Positions 1 through 8,095 of a DNA stretch of 64,000 nt are shown piece after piece. Position numbers and translations under genes: made by a program. Positions within the stretch are counted from its first letter, which is position 1; each line of letters opens with the position of its first letter. The notes under the pieces are model-generated. The model saw only the letters and a list, made by a program, of their open reading frames with translations, searched no databases and was not told where the DNA came from. Source of the DNA: Tsuneonella deserti (GTDB lineage Bacteria; Pseudomonadota; Alphaproteobacteria; Sphingomonadales; Sphingomonadaceae); the NCBI RefSeq assembly GCF_014644315.1, contig NZ_BMKL01000001.1, positions 693,001 through 757,000 on the forward strand. The letters are read 5' to 3'.

Positions 1-450
1 CAGACCACCGGCATCAATCTCGGCGCGCAGTACGATTATGACCAGTCGCAACAGCGGCAGGTATTCCGGGGATATCAGGCGTCCAACCGGGTCAGCGTCA
101 CGTTGCGCAAGGTGGACCGGACCGGACCGGTGCTCGACGCCCTCGTCGCGGCGGGAGCGACCGATATCGGCGGTCCCAACTTCTCGATTGACGATGACAC
201 CGCACCGCGAGCGCAGGCGCGCCAGGCAGCCTTCCAGAAGGCGCAGGCGCAGGCGAATGAATATGCGCGTTGGGCGGGTTATACGGGCGTCCGCGTGCTG
301 TCGGTCAGCGAGGCGGTCAATCCCGGCCGCCCCATGCCATACGCCGAACGCGCGGTGGCGGCCTCGATGGACGCCAAGGCCTCGCCCGTCGAGCCCGGCC
401 TCGTCGGCACGGCGGTTACGGTGTCCGTGACGTTCGAGATGACCCGCTGA
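1..450 (+). CDS. SIMPL (DUF541) domain protein, 3' part only
   Basis: The reading frame is open from the first base of the window, so the N-terminus (normally a signal peptide and the first half of the domain) is missing. The visible 149 residues carry the typical SIMPL ending: an alanine- and glutamine-rich helix (ARQAAFQKAQAQANEYARWAG) followed by a strand pattern ending VTVSVTFEM. SIMPL proteins are periplasmic or outer-membrane associated and have no defined enzymatic activity. It lies 67 bp before another small secreted protein. The family call rests on this C-terminal pattern alone. Confidence 0.72.
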   Translation, partial: QTTGINLGAQYDYDQSQQRQVFRGYQASNRVSVTLRKVDRTGPVLDALVAAGATDIGGPNFSIDDDTAPRAQARQAAFQKAQAQANEYARWAGYTGVRVLSVSEAVNPGRPMPYAERAVAASMDAKASPVEPGLVGTAVTVSVTFEMTR

Positions 451-517
451 ACTGAACGAAGTACGCCGCCCGCATTCACGGGTTATTCAATGCGGCGCGG
501 CTACTTCGGCACTTGTC

Positions 518-814
518 ATGAACAGGCTCCTTCCCTCGCTCGCCGTCGCCGCGCTGTTGCTTTCGGGCAACCCTGCGCTTGCCCAGCGCAACGACCAGAG
601 CGTCGCGCGCAAGGAGATGCGCGCCGGCAACCAGCTCAGCCTGCGGGCGATCGAGGGGCGGGTCGTGCCCCAGATGGAAGGGCAGCAATATCTTGGCCCC
701 GCCTACGATTCGACCGCGATGGCGTATCGCCTCAAGTTCATCAATCGCCAGGGTCATGTCACTTACGTGGACGTGGATGCGCGGACGGGCCGCGTGCTCG
801 GCATTACCCGCTGA
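518..814 (+). CDS. Small secreted PepSY-like protein
   Basis: This is a 98-residue protein with a clear cleavable signal peptide (MNRLLPSLAVAALLLSGNPALAQ). The mature part ends in a YRLKFINRQGHVTYVDVDARTGRVLG stretch, which matches the second half of PepSY repeats (a strand, then V.VDA.TG.VL). Such proteins are often encoded beside OmpR/PhoP two-component systems, and the response regulator follows 98 bp downstream. It could be a periplasmic modulator of that sensor or an unrelated secreted protein. The function is inferred from context only. Confidence 0.7.
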   Translation: MNRLLPSLAVAALLLSGNPALAQRNDQSVARKEMRAGNQLSLRAIEGRVVPQMEGQQYLGPAYDSTAMAYRLKFINRQGHVTYVDVDARTGRVLGITR

Positions 815-912
815 AGCGCAAGCGGAAACCGCGCGCTGAGTTGACGCGTTGTCACCGAGCGCCCACATCGGGCGCGCGTTCGCAACGTTCGTCTTAGGGG
901 ACCCACTCGACC

Positions 913-1593
913 ATGCGCATCCTGATCGTCGAGGACGAGCCGACCCTCGGCAAACAGCTCAAGTCCACGCTGGAGCAGAACGGCTATGCCGTCGACCTGT
1001 CGACCGATGGCGAGGACGGGCATTTCCTCGGCAGTACCGAAGAATACGATGCGGTCATACTCGACCTCGGCCTGCCCGAGATCGACGGGCTGACCGTTCT
1101 GGGCATGTGGCGCAAGGAGGGCCGCAGGTTCCCTGTGCTGGTGCTCACGGCGCGCGATTCGTGGTCCGACAAGGTTGCCGGGCTGGACGCGGGAGCCGAC
1201 GATTACCTCGCCAAGCCGTTCCAGACCGAAGAGCTGATCGCTCGCCTGCGTGCGCTGATCCGGCGTGCCTCGGGCAACACCTCGAGCGAGCTCACTGCCG
1301 GCCCGGTTCGGCTCGACACCCGTTCGGGCCGGGTCACTCATTCGGGCGAGCCGGTGAAGCTGACCGCGCAGGAGTACAAGTTGCTGAGCTACCTGATGCA
1401 TCACAAGGGCAAGGTGGTCAGCCGCACCGAATTGATCGAGCATATCTACGACCAGGATTTCGACCGTGACTCGAACACGATCGAAGTCTTCGTCACCCGC
1501 ATCCGCAAGAAGCTGGGCGCGGACGTCATCACCACCATCCGTGGCCTCGGTTACAGCCTCGACGACCCCGACGAGCAGCCCCGGGCGTCCTGA
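913..1593 (+). CDS. OmpR/PhoP-family response regulator
   Basis: This is a 226-residue DNA-binding response regulator. The receiver domain (about residues 1-115) starts MRILIVEDEP with the acidic pair E7/D8, has the phospho-acceptor D51 in VILDLGLP, and the conserved lysine in AKPF. A winged-helix domain follows (about 128-220) with the recognition-helix pattern DSNTIEVFVTRIRKKL and the GLGYSL hairpin. The sensor kinase gene overlaps or abuts its 3' end, so the two form a cognate pair. The PhoP/QseB-like subtype is suggested by overall pattern; the signal is unknown. Confidence 0.93.
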   Translation: MRILIVEDEPTLGKQLKSTLEQNGYAVDLSTDGEDGHFLGSTEEYDAVILDLGLPEIDGLTVLGMWRKEGRRFPVLVLTARDSWSDKVAGLDAGADDYLAKPFQTEELIARLRALIRRASGNTSSELTAGPVRLDTRSGRVTHSGEPVKLTAQEYKLLSYLMHHKGKVVSRTELIEHIYDQDFDRDSNTIEVFVTRIRKKLGADVITTIRGLGYSLDDPDEQPRAS

Positions 1594-3016
1594 CGGTTCG
1601 CTTTCGCCGGCGGCTCAGGCAGCCGATAGCGGGGCCGCGCCGGGCGCGCCGGGGAACGTCTCGCCGGAGGGTCCCCCGCATACGGGCAGCCTTGCGCGCC
1701 GGATGCTGCTGATCGCCTTCGGCTGGATCGCGGTGCTGCTTCTCGGAGGCGGGTTCGCGCTCGACCGGACTCTGACCAACCTCGTCGAGAAGAATTTCGA
1801 CGAGCAATTGAGCTACATGCTCACGGCGATGATCGCCTCGGCCGAGATCGGCCCCGATGGCGAGGTGTTCTTCAATCGAGCGCTCGGGGACCAGCGCTTC
1901 CTCGAACCCAACAGCGGGCTTTACTGGCAAATCAGCGGCAAGGGGCACGACGATTTCCCCAGCCGCAGCCTGTGGGACCGCAGCCTCGCTGTGCAGCGCG
2001 ACCACGCGGACAGCCAGACTCACATCTACAATTCGGACCAGTTTGCCGCTGAGCCGCTGCGGGTCGCCGAACGGGCGATCACCCTTCCGGGCAGCGACAC
2101 CCGCTGGTGGTTCATCGTCGCCGCCAGCCGCGGTGAGCTTGACTCGCAGCTCTCGCGGATCCGCTCGATCCTTGTGTGGAGCTTCGCGGTGCTGGGCTTG
2201 GGCCTTTTCGCGATGACGATCCTGCAGACCTGGTACGGCCTCGGTCCCTTGCGCCGCGTTCGCTTGGCGATCCAGCACATGCGCGCGGGCGGCGCGAACC
2301 GGGTAACCGATCCCCTTCCGCTCGAGGTGCAGCCGCTGGTGCAGGAATTGAATGCGCTGCTGGAGCATTCCGAACGCCAGGCGGAGGAAGCGCGCACCCA
2401 TGCAGGCAACCTTGCGCACGCACTCAAGACGCCGCTCACGGTCATCAACAACGCGGCCACCGCCAAGGCGCCCGATCTGGCCGAAACCGTCATCCGCGAG
2501 GCCGGGACAATGCGCCGGCACGTCGATCACCATCTCGCCCGCGCGCGCGCAGTGGGCCGGCGCGCGGTCGGCCATGCCCAGACGCCGGTGTGCGAAAGCG
2601 CGGAAGCAGTGCGCCGTGCTATCGAAAGGCTCTATCCCGAAGTCCGGTTCGACCTCGACGGCAACCGTAACGCGAAAGTGGCGATCGAGCGTCAGGACCT
2701 GGACGAGATTCTTGGCAATCTGATCGAGAACGCCGCCAAGTACGGTGGCGGCAGCGTCTTCGTGACCGTCGATGCCGAGCCCGCGAGTGGCCCCTGCGTC
2801 ATCTGGGTAGAGGACGACGGGCTGGGGATTCCCGAGGAGGAGCGCATCCGTATCTTCGACCGCGGCGCACGGCTGGACACGGGCAAGCCGGGAACTGGAC
2901 TTGGCCTCGCCATCGTCCGCGACGTGGCGGAAATCTACGGCGGCGGCGTCACGCTTGGCGAAAGCGAGGATCTGGGCGGCTTGCTGGTGCGGCTCAGCCT
3001 TCCGCGGGCGGGTTGA
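1541..3016 (+). CDS. Two-component sensor histidine kinase (PhoQ/QseC-like)
   Basis: This is the membrane kinase partner of the preceding regulator. The first membrane helix starts at the ATG at 1703 (MLLIAFGWIAVLLLGGG). It is followed by a periplasmic sensor region, a second helix near residue 210, a HAMP-like linker, the H-box NLAHALKTPLTVI with phospho-His about residue 293, and the N, G1 and G2 boxes (LIENAAKYGG, DDGLGIPEEE, GTGLGLAI). The start is uncertain: GTG 1541 overlaps the regulator by 53 bp, while ATG 1703 would leave a 109-bp gap. No convincing ribosome site precedes either, and the basic LARR before the helix favours an upstream start. Confidence 0.88.
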   Translation: MASVTASTTPTSSPGRPDGSLSPAAQAADSGAAPGAPGNVSPEGPPHTGSLARRMLLIAFGWIAVLLLGGGFALDRTLTNLVEKNFDEQLSYMLTAMIASAEIGPDGEVFFNRALGDQRFLEPNSGLYWQISGKGHDDFPSRSLWDRSLAVQRDHADSQTHIYNSDQFAAEPLRVAERAITLPGSDTRWWFIVAASRGELDSQLSRIRSILVWSFAVLGLGLFAMTILQTWYGLGPLRRVRLAIQHMRAGGANRVTDPLPLEVQPLVQELNALLEHSERQAEEARTHAGNLAHALKTPLTVINNAATAKAPDLAETVIREAGTMRRHVDHHLARARAVGRRAVGHAQTPVCESAEAVRRAIERLYPEVRFDLDGNRNAKVAIERQDLDEILGNLIENAAKYGGGSVFVTVDAEPASGPCVIWVEDDGLGIPEEERIRIFDRGARLDTGKPGTGLGLAIVRDVAEIYGGGVTLGESEDLGGLLVRLSLPRAG

Positions 3017-3022
3017 CGGCTG

Positions 3023-3328
3023 TCAGCCCTGTCGCGCCTTCTCGTGATGGCGGATCACCTCGTCGATCACGAAGCGGATGAACTTTTCACTGAATTCGGG
3101 ATCCAGGTCGGCATCTTCCGCCAGCTTGCGGAGGCGCGCGATCTGCGCCGCCTCCCGGCCCGGATCGGCAGGAGGGAGGGAGGCAGAGGCCTTGTACTCG
3201 CCAACCGCCTGGGTAGTCCGAAACCGCTCGGCGAGGATGTGGATCAGCGCCGCATCGAAGTTGTCGATGCTCTTGCGATAGGCCGCTAGCACAGGATCGG
3301 GGGCGGCGGGATCGGTGGGGTCGGTCAT
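3023..3328 (-). CDS. Chorismate mutase, AroQ type
   Basis: This is a 101-residue all-helical protein matching the AroQ chorismate mutase domain (chorismate to prephenate, phenylalanine/tyrosine pathway). It has the first-helix pattern AYRKSIDNFDAALIHILAERF, then a lysine-containing AVGEYKA segment, a downstream D/R/E-rich helix and a closing FIRFVIDEVIRHHEKAR helix. The start at 3328 (MTDPTDP) is chosen because longer alternatives run into the divergent polyprenyl synthase promoter region. It is a stand-alone domain, not fused to prephenate dehydratase. It is convergent with the sensor kinase, with stops 6 bp apart. Confidence 0.88.
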   Translation of the reverse strand: MTDPTDPAAPDPVLAAYRKSIDNFDAALIHILAERFRTTQAVGEYKASASLPPADPGREAAQIARLRKLAEDADLDPEFSEKFIRFVIDEVIRHHEKARQG

Positions 3329-3395
3329 ACAGGGCGGGCACGATAGCGGCGATTCCGCGCTTGCCAAGCGCGCCGCGCTCTCCCATTTGCCCGTC

Positions 3396-4415
3396 ATGAC
3401 CGCCGAGATCGTCCCGCTGAAACGCGCCGGCCAGGCGGCTCCCTCGCTCGATCCGATCCTGGGGCTGACAGCTCCCGGCATGAACGCCGTCAACGCAGTC
3501 ATTCTCGAGCGCATGCAGTCGAAAATTCCGCTGATACCCGCGCTTGCCGGTCACCTGATCGCAGGAGGGGGAAAGCGGCTGCGGCCAATGCTTACGCTCG
3601 CAGGTGCCGAACTGGTCGGCTACAATGGAACTCGCCACCACAAGCTGGCTGCGGCGGTGGAATTCATTCATACCGCGACGCTGCTCCATGACGACGTGGT
3701 CGATGGAAGCGACCTTCGGCGCGGCAAGGCGGCAGCGAACATCGTTTTCGGCAATCCCGCGACCGTGCTCGTTGGGGACTTCCTGTTCAGCCGGGCATTC
3801 GAGCTGATGGTCGAGGACGGCAGCCTGAAGGTGCTGAAGATCCTCTCCAACGCCAGCGCAGTGATCGCCGAAGGAGAGGTGGACCAGCTGACTGCCCAGC
3901 GGCAGATCGAAACCAGCGAGGAACGCTATCTGACGATCATCGGTGCCAAGACCGCCGCGTTGTTCGCCGCGGCCAGCCGCATCGCCGCCGTGGTGGCTGA
4001 ATGCGACGACCGGCGCGAGCAGGCGCTCGACGATTACGGGCGTAACCTGGGAATCGCATTCCAGCTCGTCGACGATGCGATCGACTACGATTCGGACGCC
4101 GGCACGATGGGCAAGGACCGCGGCGACGACTTCCGAGAAGGGAAGATGACGCTGCCGGTGATCCTTGCCTATGCCCGTGGAAGCGAGGCGGAGCGCAAGT
4201 TCTGGCAGGCGGCCATCGCCGGACATCGCGCGGATGACGATGCGCTGGCCGAGGCGACCCATCTTATCGACAAACACGATGCTTTGCACGCGACGCGCGA
4301 GCGCGCGCGTCATTTCGCGTCCCGTGCGGTGGATGCGCTGTCGGTATTTCCCGATAGCGCTGCCCGGCGCGCCATGGCCGAGGCAGCCGATTTCGCGGTG
4401 GCGCGAGGCTATTAG
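3396..4415 (+). CDS. ispB: Polyprenyl (octaprenyl-type) diphosphate synthase
   Basis: This is a 339-residue trans-prenyltransferase that elongates farnesyl/geranylgeranyl diphosphate with isopentenyl diphosphate to make the ubiquinone side chain. Both aspartate-rich motifs are present: DDVVD at residues 99-103 followed by GSDLRRG, and DDAID at 226-230 after FQLV. GGGKRLRP is the conserved substrate-binding segment. The start MTAEIVPL at 3396 was preferred over an earlier in-frame start at 3315, which would overlap the divergent chorismate mutase. The exact chain length (C40 or C50) cannot be read from sequence; sphingomonads typically make Q-10. Confidence 0.9.
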   Translation: MTAEIVPLKRAGQAAPSLDPILGLTAPGMNAVNAVILERMQSKIPLIPALAGHLIAGGGKRLRPMLTLAGAELVGYNGTRHHKLAAAVEFIHTATLLHDDVVDGSDLRRGKAAANIVFGNPATVLVGDFLFSRAFELMVEDGSLKVLKILSNASAVIAEGEVDQLTAQRQIETSEERYLTIIGAKTAALFAAASRIAAVVAECDDRREQALDDYGRNLGIAFQLVDDAIDYDSDAGTMGKDRGDDFREGKMTLPVILAYARGSEAERKFWQAAIAGHRADDDALAEATHLIDKHDALHATRERARHFASRAVDALSVFPDSAARRAMAEAADFAVARGY

Positions 4416-4436
4416 TTCGGGGCCGAACGCCCGCCT

Positions 4437-5057
4437 TCAGAACCGCACGCCCAGTCCGACTGCGCCTTGATGGCGATAGATGCCATCGTGGAAGTTGGCA
4501 TATCGGTACTCGCCCAGCGCATAGAGCTTGCGGCCGAGCTGGTACTCGATCCCGGCACCGGTCCAGAATCCCACCAGGGTTCCCGGGCGGGCGAACTTCG
4601 GCACCCGCCGCGGATCCGGAACCTGCGCGGGCTCGGGAGAACGCGAATCCGCCTTGTAGGCCGAACGCATCTCCGTGAGCGCGACACCGCCGCGTCCGAA
4701 CGCGAGGAATCTCCTGCCAAGAACCCGGCCTGCCCGGAACCCGGCGTAAACATCGCGTCCGTAGTGAACCGTTACGCTGTCCCCTGGCGCGGCTACTCCA
4801 TATTCGGTCTTCCCAGCATCCGTTCCCCCGATGCTCGCCGCCAGGCCGAGCACCCAAGGGCCGGCCCGCCAGTCAAAACCCGCTTCCAAGGCATACATGA
4901 ACTCCGGTCCGTCATCGTTGGGCAATTCGGTCGCATCGAAACCGGTAAGGATCGCGGCGCGTGGCCCTTCGAAGTCGTATTCGTCCGCGTCGCTTGCACA
5001 GGCGGGGGCCGCAAGGCCGACGAGGGCAAGGGCCAAACTGAAAGTCAGTCTTTGCAT
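4437..5057 (-). CDS. Outer-membrane beta-barrel (porin-like) protein
   Basis: This 206-residue protein has a signal peptide (MQRLTFSLALALVGLAAPACA) and a series of alternating amphipathic strands rich in G, Y and F. It ends in a C-terminal phenylalanine (VGLGVRF), the usual signal for Bam-dependent insertion. The pattern GVALTEMRSAYK followed by GTLVGFWTGAGIEYQLG resembles small 8-stranded OmpA/OmpW/opacity-like barrels. It is divergent from hrpB and convergent with the polyprenyl synthase. No specific ligand can be inferred. Confidence 0.8.
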   Translation of the reverse strand: MQRLTFSLALALVGLAAPACASDADEYDFEGPRAAILTGFDATELPNDDGPEFMYALEAGFDWRAGPWVLGLAASIGGTDAGKTEYGVAAPGDSVTVHYGRDVYAGFRAGRVLGRRFLAFGRGGVALTEMRSAYKADSRSPEPAQVPDPRRVPKFARPGTLVGFWTGAGIEYQLGRKLYALGEYRYANFHDGIYRHQGAVGLGVRF

Positions 5058-5097
5058 TGGCTCTCCGCGTCAGGGCGGCCAAACCGCCGGTGTTGGT

Positions 5098-7608
5098 ATG
5101 GCAGGGTGGATGTGCCAATGCCGTCAAGTGACGGCTAATCCTTCGCAATCGGTCAGGCAACCGGGCAATCTGCCCATCGACGGCGTGCTGGACGACCTGC
5201 TGGCCGCGCTCCGGCGGGGGAACGCTGCGGTCCTGATAGCGCCTCCGGGCGCGGGAAAGACGACCGCGGTTGCCCCCGCGTTGATCAGCGAGCCGTGGTG
5301 CCAGGGGCAAGTGATCGTCACGAGCCCGAGGCGTGTCGCCGCTCGCGCGGCAGCAGAGCGCATGGCCGAGCAGATGGGAGAGAAGGCCGGAGAGACGGTC
5401 GGCTACCTCACGCGAATGGACAGCAGGTCGTCATCCCAGACGCGCATCCTGGTGGTCACCGAAGCGATCCTCGTTAACCGCCTCGTGGAAGATCCCGAGC
5501 TCGCGGGCGTGTCGGCGATCCTGTTCGACGAAGCGCACGAGCGGCATCTTGACGGCGATCTTGGCTTGGCGCTCGCGCTCGAAGCGCAAGGCGTGCTGCG
5601 TGATGATCTGCGGGTTCTGGTAATGTCCGCCACCATCGATGGCACGCGTTTCGCCCGCCTTCTCGGCGAAGGCGCGCCGGTCATCGAAAGCGAGGGCAAG
5701 GCCCACCCTTTGTCCGTGCGTTGGCTGGGCTCATCGCCCGGCGAGCGGCTGGAGGATGCGATGACCGCCGCGATCCTGACTGCCTGGCGCGAGACGGCGG
5801 ATGCGCCGGGGGGCGATCTGCTGGCGTTTCTCCCGGGCGTGCGAGAGATCGAGCGCGCGCGCGAGCGGCTCGAACAGCGGTTGCCGGATACTCCTGTCCT
5901 CGCGCTGCATGGGCAAGTGGACCCGGCTGGCCAGCGCGCCGCGATCCGGCGCGATCCGCAAGGGCGCCGGCGCATCGTGCTCGCCACCGCGATCGCGGAA
6001 ACCTCGCTCACGCTCGATGGAGTGTCGGTGGTCGTTGACAGCGGCCTTGCCCGCCGGGCGGAGTTCGACAAGGCCGCCGGCACGACGCACCTAGGGACCT
6101 CGCGAGCGAGCCAGGCGGCCGCGGCCCAGCGGGCGGGTCGCGCGGCACGGCAGGGACCAGGAGTGGCCTACCGATTGTGGGAAGAGGCCGCCCATCCGGG
6201 GCGTCCGCCGTTTGATCCGCCCGAGATGCTTACCGCCGACCTGGCTCCCCTGGTGCTGGCGCTGGCGCAATGGGGGACGGGCGATCCTGCGGCCATGCCC
6301 TGGCTCGACCCACCTCCGCCTTCCGCTCTTGCGTCGGCACGTCGCCGGCTGGCGGAACTGGGCGCGCTGGATGAAAACAACCGGATCACGGGACGGGGGA
6401 AGAAGCTGGCCGCCTTGCCGCTCGAGCCCGCCCACGCGGCCATGGTATTGGCTGGCGCCGAGCGGGGTCAGGCTGGGGTCGCGGCGAAGCTTGCACTGTT
6501 GTTGCAGGAGCGTGTTCTCGGCGGGCGGGGCGAGGATTTGCACGCACGGCTGCAACGATGGGATGCGGACCGCAGTTCGCGCGCCGAAGCCAGCCGGAAG
6601 CTCGCAGGCGCCTGGGCACGAAAGGCGTCGGGTATCGCGTCCGCTTCTGACGAAGGGCCAGTCCCTCCCGCGATCCTGCTCTTGGCGGGACTTCCGGAAA
6701 ACCTTGCGCGTCGACGCGATGCCACTGGTGAACATTGGCTGTCGGCGGGCGGGCGCGGCTACATTCTCGATCCGGCTAGCCCGCTCGCGCGTTCCGAATG
6801 GCTGGCGATCGGCGATGCGCAGGGATCGCCCAAGGGGGCGCGCATCACGGCGGCACTCGCGCTGGAATCGGCGGATGTGGATCGATGGCTCTCCGACCGG
6901 ATCATAAAGCGGAGCGTTCTTGCTTGGACCGGCAAGAGAGCCGAGGCACGGCTTGAGCGGCGGATCGGCGCGATCACACTCGCGAGCGGGCCGGACCCAT
7001 CGCCAGACCCTCGCGCGATTGTTGACCTTCTTGTGGAAAAAGCTCTGGAAAAGCTGTCGACGATCGTGCCGTCCGATCTCCGGGCGCGAGCGCGTTTCGC
7101 TGGCGTGGGCGGGCTGGGCGACGATGCCTTGGGCAAGTCGGCCGACCTCTGGCTGCGGCCCCTGCTTGCCGGTCGCCGCGACCTCGACCTGGCACCAGCG
7201 CGCATTTCCGAGGCGCTGCTCGGACTCCTTGATTGGACGTCACGCCAGCGGCTCGAGCAGCTCGCGCCGCGCCATTTCGAGAGTCCTGCGGGTAGCAGCC
7301 ATGCCATCGACTATACCGGCGACGATGCACCGAGCGTGGAAGTGAGGGTGCAGGCACTCTTTGGCCTCGAGTCCCACCCAATGGTCGGGCCAAGAGAGCA
7401 AGGCGTGCCGCTACTTCTCAAGCTCACCAGTCCCGCGGGTCGGCCGATCCAGTCCACGCGCGACCTGCCCGGATTCTGGCGCGGAAGCTGGGCCGAGGTG
7501 AAGAAGGAGATGAAGGGCCGCTATCCCAAGCACCGCTGGCCCGACGCGCCGTGGGCCGAAAAGCCGAGCCTGAAGACCAAGAACGCCTTTCAACGCTCCC
7601 AAAGCTGA
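5098..7608 (+). CDS. hrpB: ATP-dependent helicase HrpB
   Basis: This is a DExH-box RNA-helicase-like ATPase of about 836 residues, the usual HrpB length. Motif I is APPGAGKTT (about residues 48-56), motif II is DEAH (144-147), and motif III is SATI. A helicase C domain with AETSLTLDGV and QRAGRAAR follows, then the long HrpB-specific C-terminal region ending in a WPDAPW segment. Its cellular role is not firmly established in any bacterium. Starts at 5098, 5110 and GTG 5128 are all possible; none is decided by a strong ribosome site. Confidence 0.92.
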   Translation: MAGWMCQCRQVTANPSQSVRQPGNLPIDGVLDDLLAALRRGNAAVLIAPPGAGKTTAVAPALISEPWCQGQVIVTSPRRVAARAAAERMAEQMGEKAGETVGYLTRMDSRSSSQTRILVVTEAILVNRLVEDPELAGVSAILFDEAHERHLDGDLGLALALEAQGVLRDDLRVLVMSATIDGTRFARLLGEGAPVIESEGKAHPLSVRWLGSSPGERLEDAMTAAILTAWRETADAPGGDLLAFLPGVREIERARERLEQRLPDTPVLALHGQVDPAGQRAAIRRDPQGRRRIVLATAIAETSLTLDGVSVVVDSGLARRAEFDKAAGTTHLGTSRASQAAAAQRAGRAARQGPGVAYRLWEEAAHPGRPPFDPPEMLTADLAPLVLALAQWGTGDPAAMPWLDPPPPSALASARRRLAELGALDENNRITGRGKKLAALPLEPAHAAMVLAGAERGQAGVAAKLALLLQERVLGGRGEDLHARLQRWDADRSSRAEASRKLAGAWARKASGIASASDEGPVPPAILLLAGLPENLARRRDATGEHWLSAGGRGYILDPASPLARSEWLAIGDAQGSPKGARITAALALESADVDRWLSDRIIKRSVLAWTGKRAEARLERRIGAITLASGPDPSPDPRAIVDLLVEKALEKLSTIVPSDLRARARFAGVGGLGDDALGKSADLWLRPLLAGRRDLDLAPARISEALLGLLDWTSRQRLEQLAPRHFESPAGSSHAIDYTGDDAPSVEVRVQALFGLESHPMVGPREQGVPLLLKLTSPAGRPIQSTRDLPGFWRGSWAEVKKEMKGRYPKHRWPDAPWAEKPSLKTKNAFQRSQS

Positions 7609-7623
7609 ATTAAGGGCTTCGTC

Positions 7624-7902
7624 ATGGCCGCACGCATCTATCAACGCCCGAAGAACGCCATGCAGTCCGGCAGGGCCCGGACCGCCGAGTGGGTTCTCGA
7701 ATTCGAAAGCTCCGAGGCCCAACGGCCAGATCCGCTGATGGGCTGGGCTGGAGGCGCCGACACGCAGAGCCAGGTCGTGCTCACTTTTCCGAGCGTCGCC
7801 GAAGCCACCGCTTACGCCGACCGCTACGGCATCCCGGCGCGGGTCCAGCCGACGCCGCCACGCCGGCTCAAGCTGCAGGCCTACGCGGATAATTTCCGCT
7901 GA
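7624..7902 (+). CDS. NDUFS4-like complex I accessory subunit
   Basis: This 92-residue protein matches the 'ETC complex I subunit conserved region' family, the bacterial form of mitochondrial NDUFS4 (18 kDa). Diagnostic are the N-terminal ARIYQRPKNAMQSGRART, the W-L-F strand, a DPLMGW segment and the closing pattern FPSVAEATAYADRYGI ... LKLQAYADNF. In alphaproteobacteria it binds the peripheral arm of NADH:ubiquinone oxidoreductase. It lies 15 bp after hrpB and just before the SRP RNA, away from a nuo operon. Confidence 0.88.
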   Translation: MAARIYQRPKNAMQSGRARTAEWVLEFESSEAQRPDPLMGWAGGADTQSQVVLTFPSVAEATAYADRYGIPARVQPTPPRRLKLQAYADNFR

Positions 7903-7903
7903 G

Positions 7904-7932
7904 TTGATTTCCGTCTCCGACACCGCCATATG
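7904..7932 (+). promoter_or_regulatory. Putative promoter of the SRP RNA gene
   Basis: TTGATT (7904-7909), a 17-base spacer and CATATG (7927-7932) precede the predicted RNA 5' end at 7941 by 8 bases, which is the expected distance to a transcription start. It begins two bases after the stop codon of the complex I subunit gene. Confidence 0.5.
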
Positions 7933-7940
7933 CCCGCCCG

Positions 7941-8026
7941 GGAGTCGGTCGGACGCTTGCGTCCGCCAACCTGGTCAGGTCCGGAAGGAAGCAGCCACAA
8001 CGGGTTGCGGCGGGTCGGCCGGCTCC
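7941..8026 (+). ncRNA. ffs: Signal recognition particle RNA (4.5S type)
   Basis: The universally conserved apical hairpin GGTCAGGTCCGGAAGG followed by AAGCAGCC lies at about 7973-7996. The ends GGAGTCGGTC (7941-7950) and GGCCGGCTCC (8017-8026) pair as a continuous 10-bp helix including two G-U pairs, giving a single rod of about 86-90 nt, followed by TTTT. The RNA scaffolds Ffh and the receptor FtsY (encoded at 40.7-41.6 kb here) in co-translational membrane targeting. The exact ends are estimates. Confidence 0.93.
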
Positions 8027-8095
8027 TTTTCACCTCCGGCGAATGCTTCGCGTTCTTCCCATGACAATCGCCTCCTCAACCCCTAGCTTCGGCAC